A stretch of 64,000 nucleotides of DNA from Bolinopsis microptera. Lineage: Eukaryota > Ctenophora > Tentaculata > Lobata > Bolinopsidae. A model generated the notes under the pieces. It made no database searches. It saw only the letters and a program-made list of their open reading frames with translations, and was not told the DNA's origin. Below are positions 40,401 to 49,700 of this stretch, in pieces (the first letter of the stretch is position 1; the number at the start of each line of letters is the position of its first letter). Where the stretch lies: contig NC_087082.1 of assembly GCF_026151205.1 (NCBI RefSeq), positions 18,693,401 to 18,757,400 on the forward strand. Reading direction: 5' to 3'. A program made the translations under genes and the position numbers.

Positions 40401-42783
40401 AATCCCTGTTGTCTGTATTTCTCATTCCTCATTTTAGTGCATATCATCACATCATGGATTTCACTTTATTATGTATGATTTGATTGCTTTTGATATTTTT
40501 GTGTGATTCTATTTGAAATTCTATTTAAAATTCAAGATTTTCGTGGGCCCATACTTGTGCAGGAGGTGCATTTTGCTCTCAACATCTGTGTTTTGGTGAC
40601 CCTCAGGTCCTTTGATTACATACATTTTGTCCTAGAAAATCTTATTTTATCGGAGTCTTATACTATGAGAAGATTTAATGTTGTTCATTGTGTAAATTTG
40701 TATGTAATTGATTGATTTGAAAGATTTCAATAAAAAAAAAAAACGCAATGTACCAGAAAATTAACAGTTTATATTTACAAAATACGAACAAATAAAATAC
40801 CTTTTTCGTTAAGTCGAATAGTATCAAAACTACTCTTCTTTGCAAGGGTCAACTTCATTTCGTTCTCGTCACATGTCACGTTGGCCACTGGAGACAACAA
40901 AAATGTAAGTAATAACAGGCAGAAGGAAGAAATCTATTTGTAATGGCAATATCAAATTAACAGTTTGTATAATTTGAGTTTTATGATTCGAGCTTAAGAG
41001 AATTCTAATTACACTTTCGATCCTATTTACAACTTAAGCTTTTATTGAGCGACCATTTTACCTTTGAAAGTCATTACCTGGTACACACGCTGGAGATACG
41101 GACAGCTTGCTGTTGGTGCAGGTGATTGTTGACGATCCAGAGATCACGAATCCGTTGTCGCATGATACGGTGTAGGTGGCGCCCGAATAAATTCCCGAAT
41201 CCGGGGATACCGCTCCTTTTTCAATGATAGGCTTGCTACAATCATAAGGTGCTGAAAAGAAATCATCAGAAGTCCTATCAAATGTAAACAAAATTATGTA
41301 ATGACTTAGTCATGATTCGTAAATGAATTCTAATTTAATTAATTTAATTGGGAGATTGAGAGAAGACATTTTCATTTATCGCTAAATTCTAAGTTTACAA
41401 CGGCTTTACAATATCTAATACTGTAATAATGACATTGCATGAACTATTTTTAATACAAATTATGCCCGGCCGACGCTTAACCTATGAATTAATAATGTTT
41501 CATAATGCTACAATGGAATTCTTTAAAAAGTTTCTACGTGTAAATTTCAACAGACTGTAGAAAAATATCATAATAATAAACCAGTGATATAATATATAGA
41601 CTCCTACCTCTCCCAATGATAACTAGTTCATATACTATAGCATTCCCCTCAACAAACTAATTTTTAATGACGATATAAAATTAACAGTTGTTATCATGAG
41701 TAGAGTTTTATGATCAGGGGATTTTAGTAACTCTTTTGATCCTATTTTCAAATTATGCTTTTACTGAGCAACCAAAGTCATGTTTGGTAGAAATTTACCT
41801 GGTACACACGCTGGAGATACGGACAGCTGGCTGTTGGTGCAGGTGATTGTTGACGATCCAGAGATCACGAATCCTTTGTCACATGTTGTCTCGTATATGG
41901 CTCCCGAACTAATTGTCGAATCAGGGGTTACCGTGCCTTTTTCAATGACTGGTTTGATACATGATGATATTTCTGAAAAGAAAACATCCGATCAGATGAA
42001 CAATACTGTGTAGTGACTTAGGCATGATTCATACATTAATTCTAATCATAATTATAATTTTAAGATTGTGAAGAGTGAAAGCTTTGTATTCAATAATCGC
42101 TAAATTGACTTTAGAAAAATACCAATAATAAGAAGACAGTGATATAGACTCCTACCTCTCCCAATGACAACGAGCTCATGAATGGCAACCATCCCATTAC
42201 GACCATCAAATTTAACAGTGTCTCCTATTATGCAATCAGAAGGAGCATTGTCCGGGGCTGTTCCATCCTCAGAGTATACTGACACGGGCCACATGTAGCA
42301 GTAATAACCACTGCAGGTACACGCGTCCCTCGAGCATGTGTATGTTTGAAGTTTACTATTATACCAATGACGTACTACCTCTACACAATACTGCTTATCT
42401 AACTTAGCCTTAAACCAGGTGTCATATCCTGGTGAATAAGCCCAAGTACCTGTATTCCTGTCTATAGCATTACTTGCCACATGTCTTGAGCTAGCCTCTT
42501 TAGTCATTGACACAGAGACAGGTTTTATTTCACCATCTACCTCTCCTAAAATTTCACCTGAAATAATGACAACGATAAATTGTTGTGTCTCACTACTTCG
42601 TACTCGCAGTTTAATTAGAGACATATAGGACTCCAACTAAATTTGTGTACGTATATTATATATTCTGTGTTAATTCTGATAAGGCCGTGATATAAAATAA
42701 ATATTACAATTTTGAACAAGTTAACCTTGGATGGGTAACCACAATAGAGTCGTGAAGAGGATTATCTTTATCTTCGTGACCAT
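34433..42783 (-). CDS. Discoidin-like/Sushi/ZP-domain membrane protein, complete 12-exon model
   Basis: A 578-residue extracellular protein. Signal peptide 1-19, discoidin-like (F5/8-like) domain 20-153, Sushi domains 154-211 and 212-269, ZP module about 270-520, a furin-type RRKR site at 525-528, and a hydrophobic C-terminal tail 566-578. Exons on the minus strand, 5' to 3': 42726-42783, 42156-42557, 41799-41972, 41078-41251, 40801-40887, 37157-37257, 36878-36971, 36500-36669, 36151-36263, 35191-35358, 34791-34921, 34433-34497. All phases agree and the total, 1,737 nt, is exactly 579 codons with the stop. ZP proteins polymerise outside the cell after cleavage at such a site. A LINE lies antisense in intron 5, and another retrotransposon sits just beyond the stop. 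Confidence 0.82.
34791..34921 (-). CDS. ZP gene exon 11: last ZP cysteines and furin-type site
   Basis: FGCTDLCSNSRRKR, then SVDG: the dibasic consensus cleavage site after the ZP module, where ZP precursors are normally processed before assembly. Confidence 0.78.
35191..35358 (-). CDS. ZP gene exon 10: ZP-C with conserved cysteines
   Basis: GCIEDSTFTF, IKRFTFKSFNFLD, then VVKVCSVSDS: the cysteine and F-x-F strands that close ZP-C. Confidence 0.72.
35412..35697 (+). repeat. Dispersed repeat, copy 2
   Basis: Same orientation as 24108-24425, lying in the intron between ZP exons 11 and 10's upstream side (exon 9-10 intron). It lacks the GGACATTCGCC segment of copy 1. Confidence 0.75.
36151..36263 (-). 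CDS. ZP gene exon 9: ZP-C middle
   Basis: VTLDSLDSDLSLGVLHVQAK followed by an acidic EDEGT stretch. Phase 0 in, phase 2 out at GG|GTAAGT. Confidence 0.65.
36500..36669 (-). CDS. ZP gene exon 8: linker and start of ZP-C
   Basis: SLRFVLDLYTDGNFADKVDN, then FELSLNEDIYMQ: the R-x-x-L-D-Y-D-type start of ZP-C. Confidence 0.68.
36878..36971 (-). CDS. ZP gene exon 7: end of ZP-N
   Basis: Ends EKEFRLAFECSYSRTG, the usual F-x-C-x-Y last strand of ZP-N. Confidence 0.7.
37157..37257 (-). CDS. ZP gene exon 6: ZP-N continued
   Basis: DCEFTGEIQEIKTDLEKCG, then FNSTHVIYKNQ. The C-x-x-x-x and EKCG pattern with a following N-T/V-I-Y strand is typical of ZP-N. Phase 1 in, phase 0 out. Confidence 0.7.
37376..40741 (+). 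mobile_element. Full-coding LINE in intron 5 of the ZP gene
   Basis: A non-LTR retrotransposon ending in AATAAA merged with a short poly(A) at 40730-40741. It begins at the very start of the endonuclease domain, so ORF1 and the 5' UTR are missing (5' truncation). A clear target duplication was not found. It is antisense to the host gene. A near-identical fragment lies at 1-960 in the opposite orientation. Confidence 0.85.
37382..40360 (+). CDS. LINE endonuclease/reverse transcriptase polyprotein
   Basis: A 992-codon open frame from a TTG; the true start is probably lost with the 5' end. N-terminal apurinic-like endonuclease (QNAQGL, ILNETWF, LGDFNLTG, SDHFPI within about residues 1-250). RT from about 460 to 760: NKAYGPDGIHG, NYRPISLTCL, DVVYFDFAKAFDSVNH, SGVPQGSILGPLLF and LYADDTKIW near 682-690. 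The C-terminal region is of the usual thumb/connector type. No frameshift or stop, so it could be active if the promoter were present. CR1/L2/Jockey-like by appearance; clade not assigned. Confidence 0.88.
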   Translation: MNVYFQNAQGLIPFGELNNAHPMLDNTKCLELSTYLNEANIDIAILNETWFKNSIADSEFLHPDRYKIFRSDRSKKTHPPDPSNPTRFRRNGGGVMIAVRADLQLSSKEIRLKEGAEILAVEFTTSTGIKFVICTCYRVGTLGFANHEQILGSLKTLLRRRGLSKVFILGDFNLTGVSWSTLAGSCPIEQIFVESFVDLGLRQCVLTPTHCKGKTLDLLLTNSESNISDLMVGERDSVCKSDHFPINFKINIKVNRKKPVKRMCYNYKNVNWERLNHELRHTDWNALLNGTEPEIGWKKFKEKLFNITDKFIKKCSVKTDGQDPWFDSECYDAWRKKIRLHKDRHKSDRAQIAFSLARKNFKNVVAQKMRETLNESDDSALVTKKFWSYVKSKTASQRIPEFVSYKGIVRNCPEDQANLFNGFFFEQFSETSLYDIDIDYSNDWRFDIAFDHQRVRKILSNINSNKAYGPDGIHGKLLKNCAVGLAYPLSLLFHSCYNIGTLPREWKLGHVVPIYKKGDKHEVSNYRPISLTCLITKVLERIIKDELLALTYGMINDKQHGFRAERSCATNLVGLCDSLALSLNENMRTDVVYFDFAKAFDSVNHDLILFKLKSKFGIDGRLLKFITDYLRDRQQQVLISGKFSSMRNAQSGVPQGSILGPLLFIMFIDDISVGISPCTQLSLYADDTKIWRKIVSESDILRLQKDIDYLHDWSLSNKMRFHPDKCKVLTVAGRISETVSLLSVLPLFNFVYSMGRIALDYVDHEKDLGVFVTKNLDWQDQCSKVLSKANQKLGMARRNCYFVQDENRRRVLYLTLMRSQFEHCSVIWRPVTKSQISKLEGLQKRAIKWILHEEYMSYPPSTYIQKCRQLKIMPIEDRFDFLDLIFFFKIVKQHIPVTLPPYLQPFQGHSRLRNSHMDPLCFVSSILPRASSNAFAKNFYFRTHSKWNHIPLAIREIETITEFKSKLTSYMWDKILPEDFDYDLDYSFETEM
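40801..40887 (-). CDS. ZP gene exon 5: start of ZP-N
   Basis: Encodes ANVTCDENEMKLTLAKKSS: the first conserved ZP cysteine and strand. Its donor (GTATTT) lies 58 bp from the poly(A) end of the LINE in the intron. Confidence 0.7.
41078..41251 (-). CDS. ZP gene exon 4: Sushi (CCP) domain 2
   Basis: Four cysteines (YDCSKP, VSCDNGF, ITCTNS, PACVPG). The 3' half is almost identical to exon 3 at DNA level; the 5' half is more diverged. Confidence 0.85.
41799..41972 (-). CDS. ZP gene exon 3: Sushi (CCP) domain 1
   Basis: A 174-bp phase 1-1 exon with four cysteines (SSCIKP, TTCDKGF, ITCTNS, PACVPG) and GFVISGSSTITC. Very similar to exon 4, so a recent tandem duplication including the intron edges. 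Confidence 0.85.
42156..42557 (-). CDS. ZP gene exon 2: discoidin-like (F5/8-like) domain
   Basis: A 402-bp phase 1-1 exon. Motifs: HVASNAIDRNTGTWAYSPGY, WFKAKLDKQYCVEVVRHWY, and a final HELVVIG strand. It has extra cysteines (CSRDACTCSGYYC). The family binds glycans or phospholipids. The broken copy at 14417 has the same RFKAKL-KTYC core. Confidence 0.72.
42726..42783 (-). CDS. ZP gene exon 1: signal peptide
   Basis: ATG at 42783, MVTKIKIILFTTLLWLPIQ: a short basic start then a hydrophobic core. Exits in phase 1 at CAAG|GTTAAC. The next exon supplies Gly-Glu, a plausible cleavage point. Confidence 0.8.
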
Positions 42784-43752
42784 CTGGTCGATATAATACA
42801 TGAGCATATTCATAATATAGAAATTATTTAAATCAGTCAACTGTTTTAACGTTAAGACAATAATCAAGTATCTGGCTAAAACTCGTCACAGATTGTAATC
42901 GAAGAATGAGGGTACCGAGTGAAAGCCAGAACAGAACTGTTTACCATCGTAAGGTATAGAATTAGATTTATCTAGCATATTCCCGGACTCATTTATTATA
43001 ACGGATTATAGACGCTTCTCACTTTTGTCCTAACAGGCGTGAGCGACCACAAGACGGATCAGTGTAAAAACGTAGAGTAAGATAAAACTGAAAGTACACA
43101 TTGTTACGAAAATAATGCCTTCCTCTGCATCTCCTTGCTATTTATAAGCAAGGTAGACAGGTTAGCATCAGGTGACTGTATTCCGAGTTTCGTATTGATG
43201 TGATGCAGCTACGGGCACGTATCTACTCACAGACATGTTTCAAACCACCAGGCAATATTGTCTCCTTATTTGGATGTAAACAAACCGATACAATCCTACA
43301 ATCGAGCATTCCGTCTCCATTGTTGGAGCTTCGTGTTTACTTCTTGGCTCTGCACGTTTATCACCAAGATATTGTACGGAATATTGTAAGTTATTATTTC
43401 TATAGGTATTACACCAATGTAGAAGAATCACTGGAATGATCCTACTGCTAATTTCAATACCATATTATTATCTTTAAGAAGTGTTTCACAGTAATAATAT
43501 GGTAAATTAGTAAATTGTAACTAAAATTTTTAATTTGGATCAGGACTGTTAGTTAAAGAGAGAGATTAGAGACATTTTTTTAGGTAATTTTCAGCAAACA
43601 GAAAAGGAGCTTCTAATTTAGTGATTTAATAGCCATTTCGCCACTAATGTTCAATGAAGTGCATGACAAATTTCAGAAGGACTGATAAAACTTAAAAAAT
43701 AATTTAACAAATTTAAATCTAATAATTTCATTAACCTTTTGTGTAGGATGAC
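42784..43752. promoter_or_regulatory. Head-to-head intergenic region of the ZP and KIAA0319-like genes
   Basis: 969 bp separate two start codons facing away from each other. A TATTTATAAGC motif occurs near 43138. The + gene's CDS exon follows an AG at 43745-43746 (TGTAG|GATG), so a non-coding first exon may lie upstream. Shared regulation is possible but unproven. No other feature seen. Confidence 0.4.
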
Positions 43753-43786
43753 ATGAGAGTTACATGGCTAACATCACTGTTATTTG
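43753..43786 (+). CDS. KIAA0319-like exon 1: signal peptide
   Basis: MRVTWLTSLLFG, continuing VIIPCLVDG in the next exon. The upstream ATG at 43748 gives only a two-codon frame (ATG ACA TGA), so 43753 is chosen. Donor GTAAGC. Confidence 0.7.
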
Positions 43787-46700
43787 GTAAGCAGTTATTG
43801 TAAAATAAACTTTATTTACTATTGAGCATGTCTTGGCTATTACAAATTCGGATTTGTCTAATTTCTGTGAATAATTTTCTGAATTTCTAGTATATAATAT
43901 CCAGGTTCTTCACGGATTTGTTTCAGTGATCATACCATGTTTGGTTGATGGTAGCAGCATCACTTGCACCAAGAGTGACACTGTCGATGGTGTGCCAACT
44001 GGCATTAATGTCACGGACGCAGAGGTAGTCCGCAAACTCTCATTTGAGGTAAGATTTATTGTTGTTAATAACAGTTCATTGTGGCACAGTGTCTTAACTG
44101 CAAGTGTACCTTTTGCAAGTGTACCATTTGGCTACTTTACTAAAAACTGATATAGGAAAATCTCACAAATTTTGAACACAAACTGACAAACTATTGTATT
44201 TAAATGAAAATATTGTAATCTGTATATCATCAATATTTCAGGCTTGCGTTGATCGTTGCTGTCAAAAGGACGGTTGCGAGGTAGCAGGACTACATAAGAA
44301 TGTCTGTGTATTAGCCAGTTGTACTACTCACCCATGCAAGAGGGATTTTAAAGCTGACCCCGAAGATAATAAGGCTAATTTCACGTTTCTCACCAAACAT
44401 GGTAGGTTGTTCATTTCTTGGAAACATAATATTGCTCATTGGAAATTGTGCTAAAAAGTGGTTTTGAACATTCTGAAACTTCAATCATGGTGTCTTTTTA
44501 TGAAAATTTAAAGTATACAACCTATACTTTAGGCTGCTGTTTGGATAAATATTGTCACTTTATATCTAAAAATTGTAAAATAGGTTCATGATATCAAAGA
44601 ATTGATTATTTCCAAATTTCACCTTATTTCAATTCAGTCCAAGAAGACAAGCCGAATTCAGCTGCAGCTGACACTGAAAAGAAGGATTCAGCAGATCCTA
44701 AAAAAGATGCAGAGGATACCAAAACACCAGACACTAAAAGTAGCACTAAAGTTGATTCAGAAGATTCTGACAAGACAACAGCAGATTCAGTAGACACTAG
44801 TGCAGTTACATTGGATTCAAATAATAAAGAGGGGGAGCAAGCTAAATCAGATGAAACGATACTAGTTCAGAAAGCAAGCAGTGAAACTTCTGAAAGGAAC
44901 GCAGTCAAGGAGAAGAGTGATACTGCAGAATCAGGAGAAACAAAAGACAAACAAACTACTGCAGAATCAGGAGAAACAAAAGACAAACAAACTACTGCAG
45001 CACCTGATTCTAAAAGCAAAAACACCCCTAGTAAACAGAAAACAAAAGCATCAGACACTAAAACTGTTGCACCCAAAGAAGAAGCCAAAGTAGAAGCTAT
45101 AGAAGAAGCTATAGAAGAAGCCAAAGATGATGCTAAAGATGATGCTAAAGATGATGCTAAAGATGACTCCAAAGATGATGCTAAGGATGCCTCCAAAGAT
45201 GATGCTAAAGATGATGCTAAAGATGACTCCAAAGATGACTCCAAAGATGAATCCAAAGATGACTCCAAAGATGATGCCAACAAACCAAACTGTGACCCTG
45301 ATTGCGATATAGCATCAGAGAAATGTGTTAAAGATAACAACGTTTGGAAGTGTGATTGCAAAGAAGGTACGTTAAATTTTCTGAACTTATATTTAGCAGG
45401 AGATTACAATTTAGCTTGCAATTATTTCTTATTCGTCATTATGATTATCTTGAGCGAAATTCACTTGTATTTGCTGTAAAAGAAGCGTCACTAACTTTTG
45501 TGATAGGTTACTGATAACAGTTGTTACATCTCTACTGATAAAAGTTGTTACATACTTGACTATAAAGTATAATTTCGCTTTTAATTAATATTTAAATTAT
45601 TTAGATTGTTTCTTGACGCAGGTTTTATAAAGACTAAGGATGATGGATGTGTTGCCAAGGTGATGTGTGAAGCTTCTACTAGTTGCCCTGGTGACCACAC
45701 GGCGTGTACTGTTGTCGACAATAAAATAGCGTGTGGCTGTCAAAACGGGTATGTTAATGTTATTCTACTCAGTCTGACTAATTTTGACGGCCCCAACGTT
45801 AATGTGGCTCTTGCTATATGTTGGTTCAGCCGAATTAATTATTATGTAATCAAGTTTATTTTTCTCTTTAAGTTAGTTGTCATCCGGCCAAACATTAAGC
45901 AACTTATATTGCAGTACCATTTATCAATTAGTATATCAAAATATGTCATTGTAATTTTGCATGGCTGAAATGTAACGCTTGATTTATATAGGATACAAGG
46001 ATACAAGGATACAAGGATACAAAAGTGATAATTATTTTATTGAGTTCAACGAGTTTATATATATAATAATTAATTAAATTTTCAAATTAAAAAAAAAAAA
46101 AATTGGGAATTTAAACTCTTGATATTCTTAATTCTTTATAATACTTCCTGGAAACGTACTGGAATTCTCTGAAGTTTTCTGGAACATTCATTAGCTTTCT
46201 GTAAGCTGTGCCAGTGGTTTTGGTTTTGTTGTAGTGCCTTGCGAGAAACACAAGATATGGGATTAGTTGGAATCTTAGGTTACAGTACAGTGTATATTTA
46301 TGCGTGGTAATTATGTGTAATTATGTGTAATTATGTGTAATTATGTGTGATATGCGTGGAATGTGGATTATATTATCCTGACACTCCCACTTCACTGCAA
46401 TGCTTTGTCTTATCAATACCCAGAATTGAATTGAAGTGTTAGTTTCGGGGGAGTAACACTCAAGGGTTTCAATCCTACATTTCACAATTTGCCATTGTTC
46501 AGACTGAATATCTAATTAATTAATTAACTAATTAATCTAATTAAACTCATCATTCCAATTACCACACCTAGACCAATAGACAACATACCACAAACCATTG
46601 TCTACAAACAGAATGTATATTCTCTCTTACCCTAACAACACTAACACTATGTCTTACCAGGTATAAGAAGGAGAAGGGAGTCTGTAAGGAGGTGACCTGT

Positions 46701-49700
46701 AAAGGTGTATCCTGTCCGAATCATGCCACGTGCGCCTTGTCGGAGAACACCGCGCACTGTTTCTGTGATAAGGACTATGTAGCACAGGGTATATTCTGCA
46801 GGACTGGTAAGTGATAAGGACTATGTAGCACAGGGTATATTCTGCAGGACTGGTAAGTGATAAGGACTATGTGGCACAGGGTATATTCTGCAGGACTGGT
46901 AAGTGATAAGGACTATGTGGCACAGGGTATATTCTGCAGGACTGGTAAGTGATAAGGACTATGTGGCACAGGGTATATTCTGCAGGACTGGTAAGTGATA
47001 AGGACTATGTAGCACAGGGTATATTCTGCAGGACTGGTAAGTGATAAGGACTATGTAGCACAGGGTATATTCTGCAGGACTGGTAAGTGATAAGGACTAT
47101 GTGGCACAGGGTATATTCTGCAGGACTAGTAAGTGATAAGGACTATGTGGCACAGGGCATATTCTGCAGGACTAGTAAGTGATAAGGACTATGTGGCACA
47201 GGGTATATTCTGCAGGACTGGTAAGTGATAAGGACTATGTAGCACAGGGTATATTCTGCAGGACTGGTAAGTGATAAGGACTATGTAGCACAGGGTATAT
47301 TCTGCAGGACTGGTAAGTGATAAGGACTATGTGGCACAGGGTATATTCTGTAGGACTGGTAAGTGATAAGGACTATGTGGCACAGGGTATATTCTGCAGG
47401 ACTGGTAAGTGATAAGGACTATGTGGCACAGGGTATATTCTGTAGGACTGGTAAGTGATAAGGACTATGTGGCACAGGGTATATTCTGTAGGACTGGTAA
47501 GTGATAAGGACTATGTGGCACAGGGTATATTCTGCAGGACTGGTAAGTGATAAGGACTATGTGGCACAGGGCATATTCTGCAGGACTGGTAAGTGATAAG
47601 GACTATGTGGCACAGGGTATATTCTGCAGGACTGGTAAGTGATAAGGACTATGTGGCACAGGGCATATTCTGCAGGACTGGTAAGTGATAAGGACTATGT
47701 GGCACAGGGTATATTCTGCAGGACTGGTAAGTGATAAGGACTATGTGGCACAGGGTATATTCTGCAGGACTGGTAAGTGATAAGGACTATGTGGCACAGG
47801 GCATATTCTGCAGGACTGGTAAGTGATAAGGACTATGTGGCACAGGGTATATTCTGCAGGACTGGTAAGTGATAAGGACTATGTGGCACAGGGCATATTC
47901 TGCAGGACTGGTAAGTGATAAGGACTATGTGGCACAGGGTATATTCTGCAGGACTGGTAAGTGATAAGGACTATGTGGCACAGGGTATATTCTGCAGGAC
48001 TGGTAAGTGATAAGGACTATGTGGCACAGGGTATATTCTGTAGGACTGGTAAGTGATAAGGACTATGTGGCACAGGGTATATTCTGTAGGACTGGTAAGT
48101 GATAAGGACTATGTGGCACAGGGTATATTCTGCAGGACTGGTAAGTGATAAGGACTATGTGGCACAGGGCATATTCTGCAGGACTGGTAAGTGATAAGGA
48201 CTATGTGGCACAGGGTATATTCTGCAGGACTGGTAAGTGATAAGGACTATGTGGCACAGGGCATATTCTGCAGGACTGGTAAGTGATAAGGACTATGTGG
48301 CACAGGGTATATTCTGCAGGACTGGTAAGTGATAAGGACTATGTAGCACAGGGTATATTCTGCAGGACTGGTAAGTGATAAGGACTATGTGGCACATGGT
48401 ATATTCTGCAGGACTGGTAAGTGATAAGGACTATGTGGCACAGGGTATATTCTGCAGGACTGGTAAGTGATAAGGACTATGTGGCACAGGGTATATTCTG
48501 CAGGACTGGTAAGTGATAAGGACTATGTGGCACAGGGCATATTCTGCAGGACTGGTAAGTGATAAGGACTATGTGGCACAGGGTATATTCTGCAGGACTG
48601 GTAAGTGATAAGGACTATGTGGCACAGGGCATATTCTGCAGGACTGGTAAGTGATAAGGACTATGTGGCACAGGGTATATTCTGCAGGACTGGTAAGTGA
48701 TAAGGACTATGTAGCACAGGGTATATTCTGCAGGACTGGTAAGTGATAAGGACTATGTGGCACAGGGTATATTCTGCAGGACTGGTAAGTGATAAGGACT
48801 ATGTGGCACAGGGTATATTCTGCAGGACTGGTAAGTGATAAGGACTATGTGGCACAGGGTATATTCTGTAGGACTGGTAAGTGATAAGGACTATGTGGCA
48901 CAGGGTATATTCTGCAGGACTGGTAAGTGATAAGGACTATGTGGCACAGGGTATATTCTGCAGGACTGGTAAGTGATAAGGACTATGTGGCACAGGGTAT
49001 ATTCTGCAGGACTGGTAAGTGATAAGGACTATGTGGCACAGGGTATATTCTGTAGGACTGGTAAGTGATAAGGACTATGTGGCACAGGGTATATTCTGTA
49101 GGACTGGTAAGTGATAAGGACTATGTAGCACAGGGTATATTCTGCAGGACTGGTAAGTGATAAGGACTATGTGGCACAGGGTATATTCTGCAGGACTGGT
49201 AAGTGATAAGGACTATGTGGCACAGGGTATATTCTGCAGGACTGGTAAGTGATAAGGACTATGTAGCACAGGGTATATTCTGTAGGGCTAGTAAGTGATA
49301 AGGACTATGTGGCACAGGGCATATTCTGCAGGACTGGTAAGTGATAAGGACTATGTGGCACAGGGTATATTCTGCAGGACTGGTAAGTGATAAGGACTAT
49401 GTGGCACAGGGTATATTCTGCAGGGCTAGTAAGTGATAAGGACTATGTGGCACAGGGTATATTCTGCAGGACTGGTAAGTGATAAGGACTATGTGGCACA
49501 GGGCATATTCTGCAGGACTGGTAAGTGATAAGGACTATGTGGCACAGGGTATATTCTGCAGGACTGGTAAGTGATAAGGACTATGTGGCACAGGGTATAT
49601 TCTGCAGGGCTAGTAAGTGATAAGGACTATGTGGCACAGGGTATATTCTGCAGGACTGGTAAGTGATAAGGACTATGTGGCACAGGGCATATTCTGCAGG

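Noticed and set aside
44867-45361. Minus-strand 164-codon Ser/Leu-rich ORF
   Set aside because: Antisense of the KDDA/KDDS coding repeat; low complexity only.
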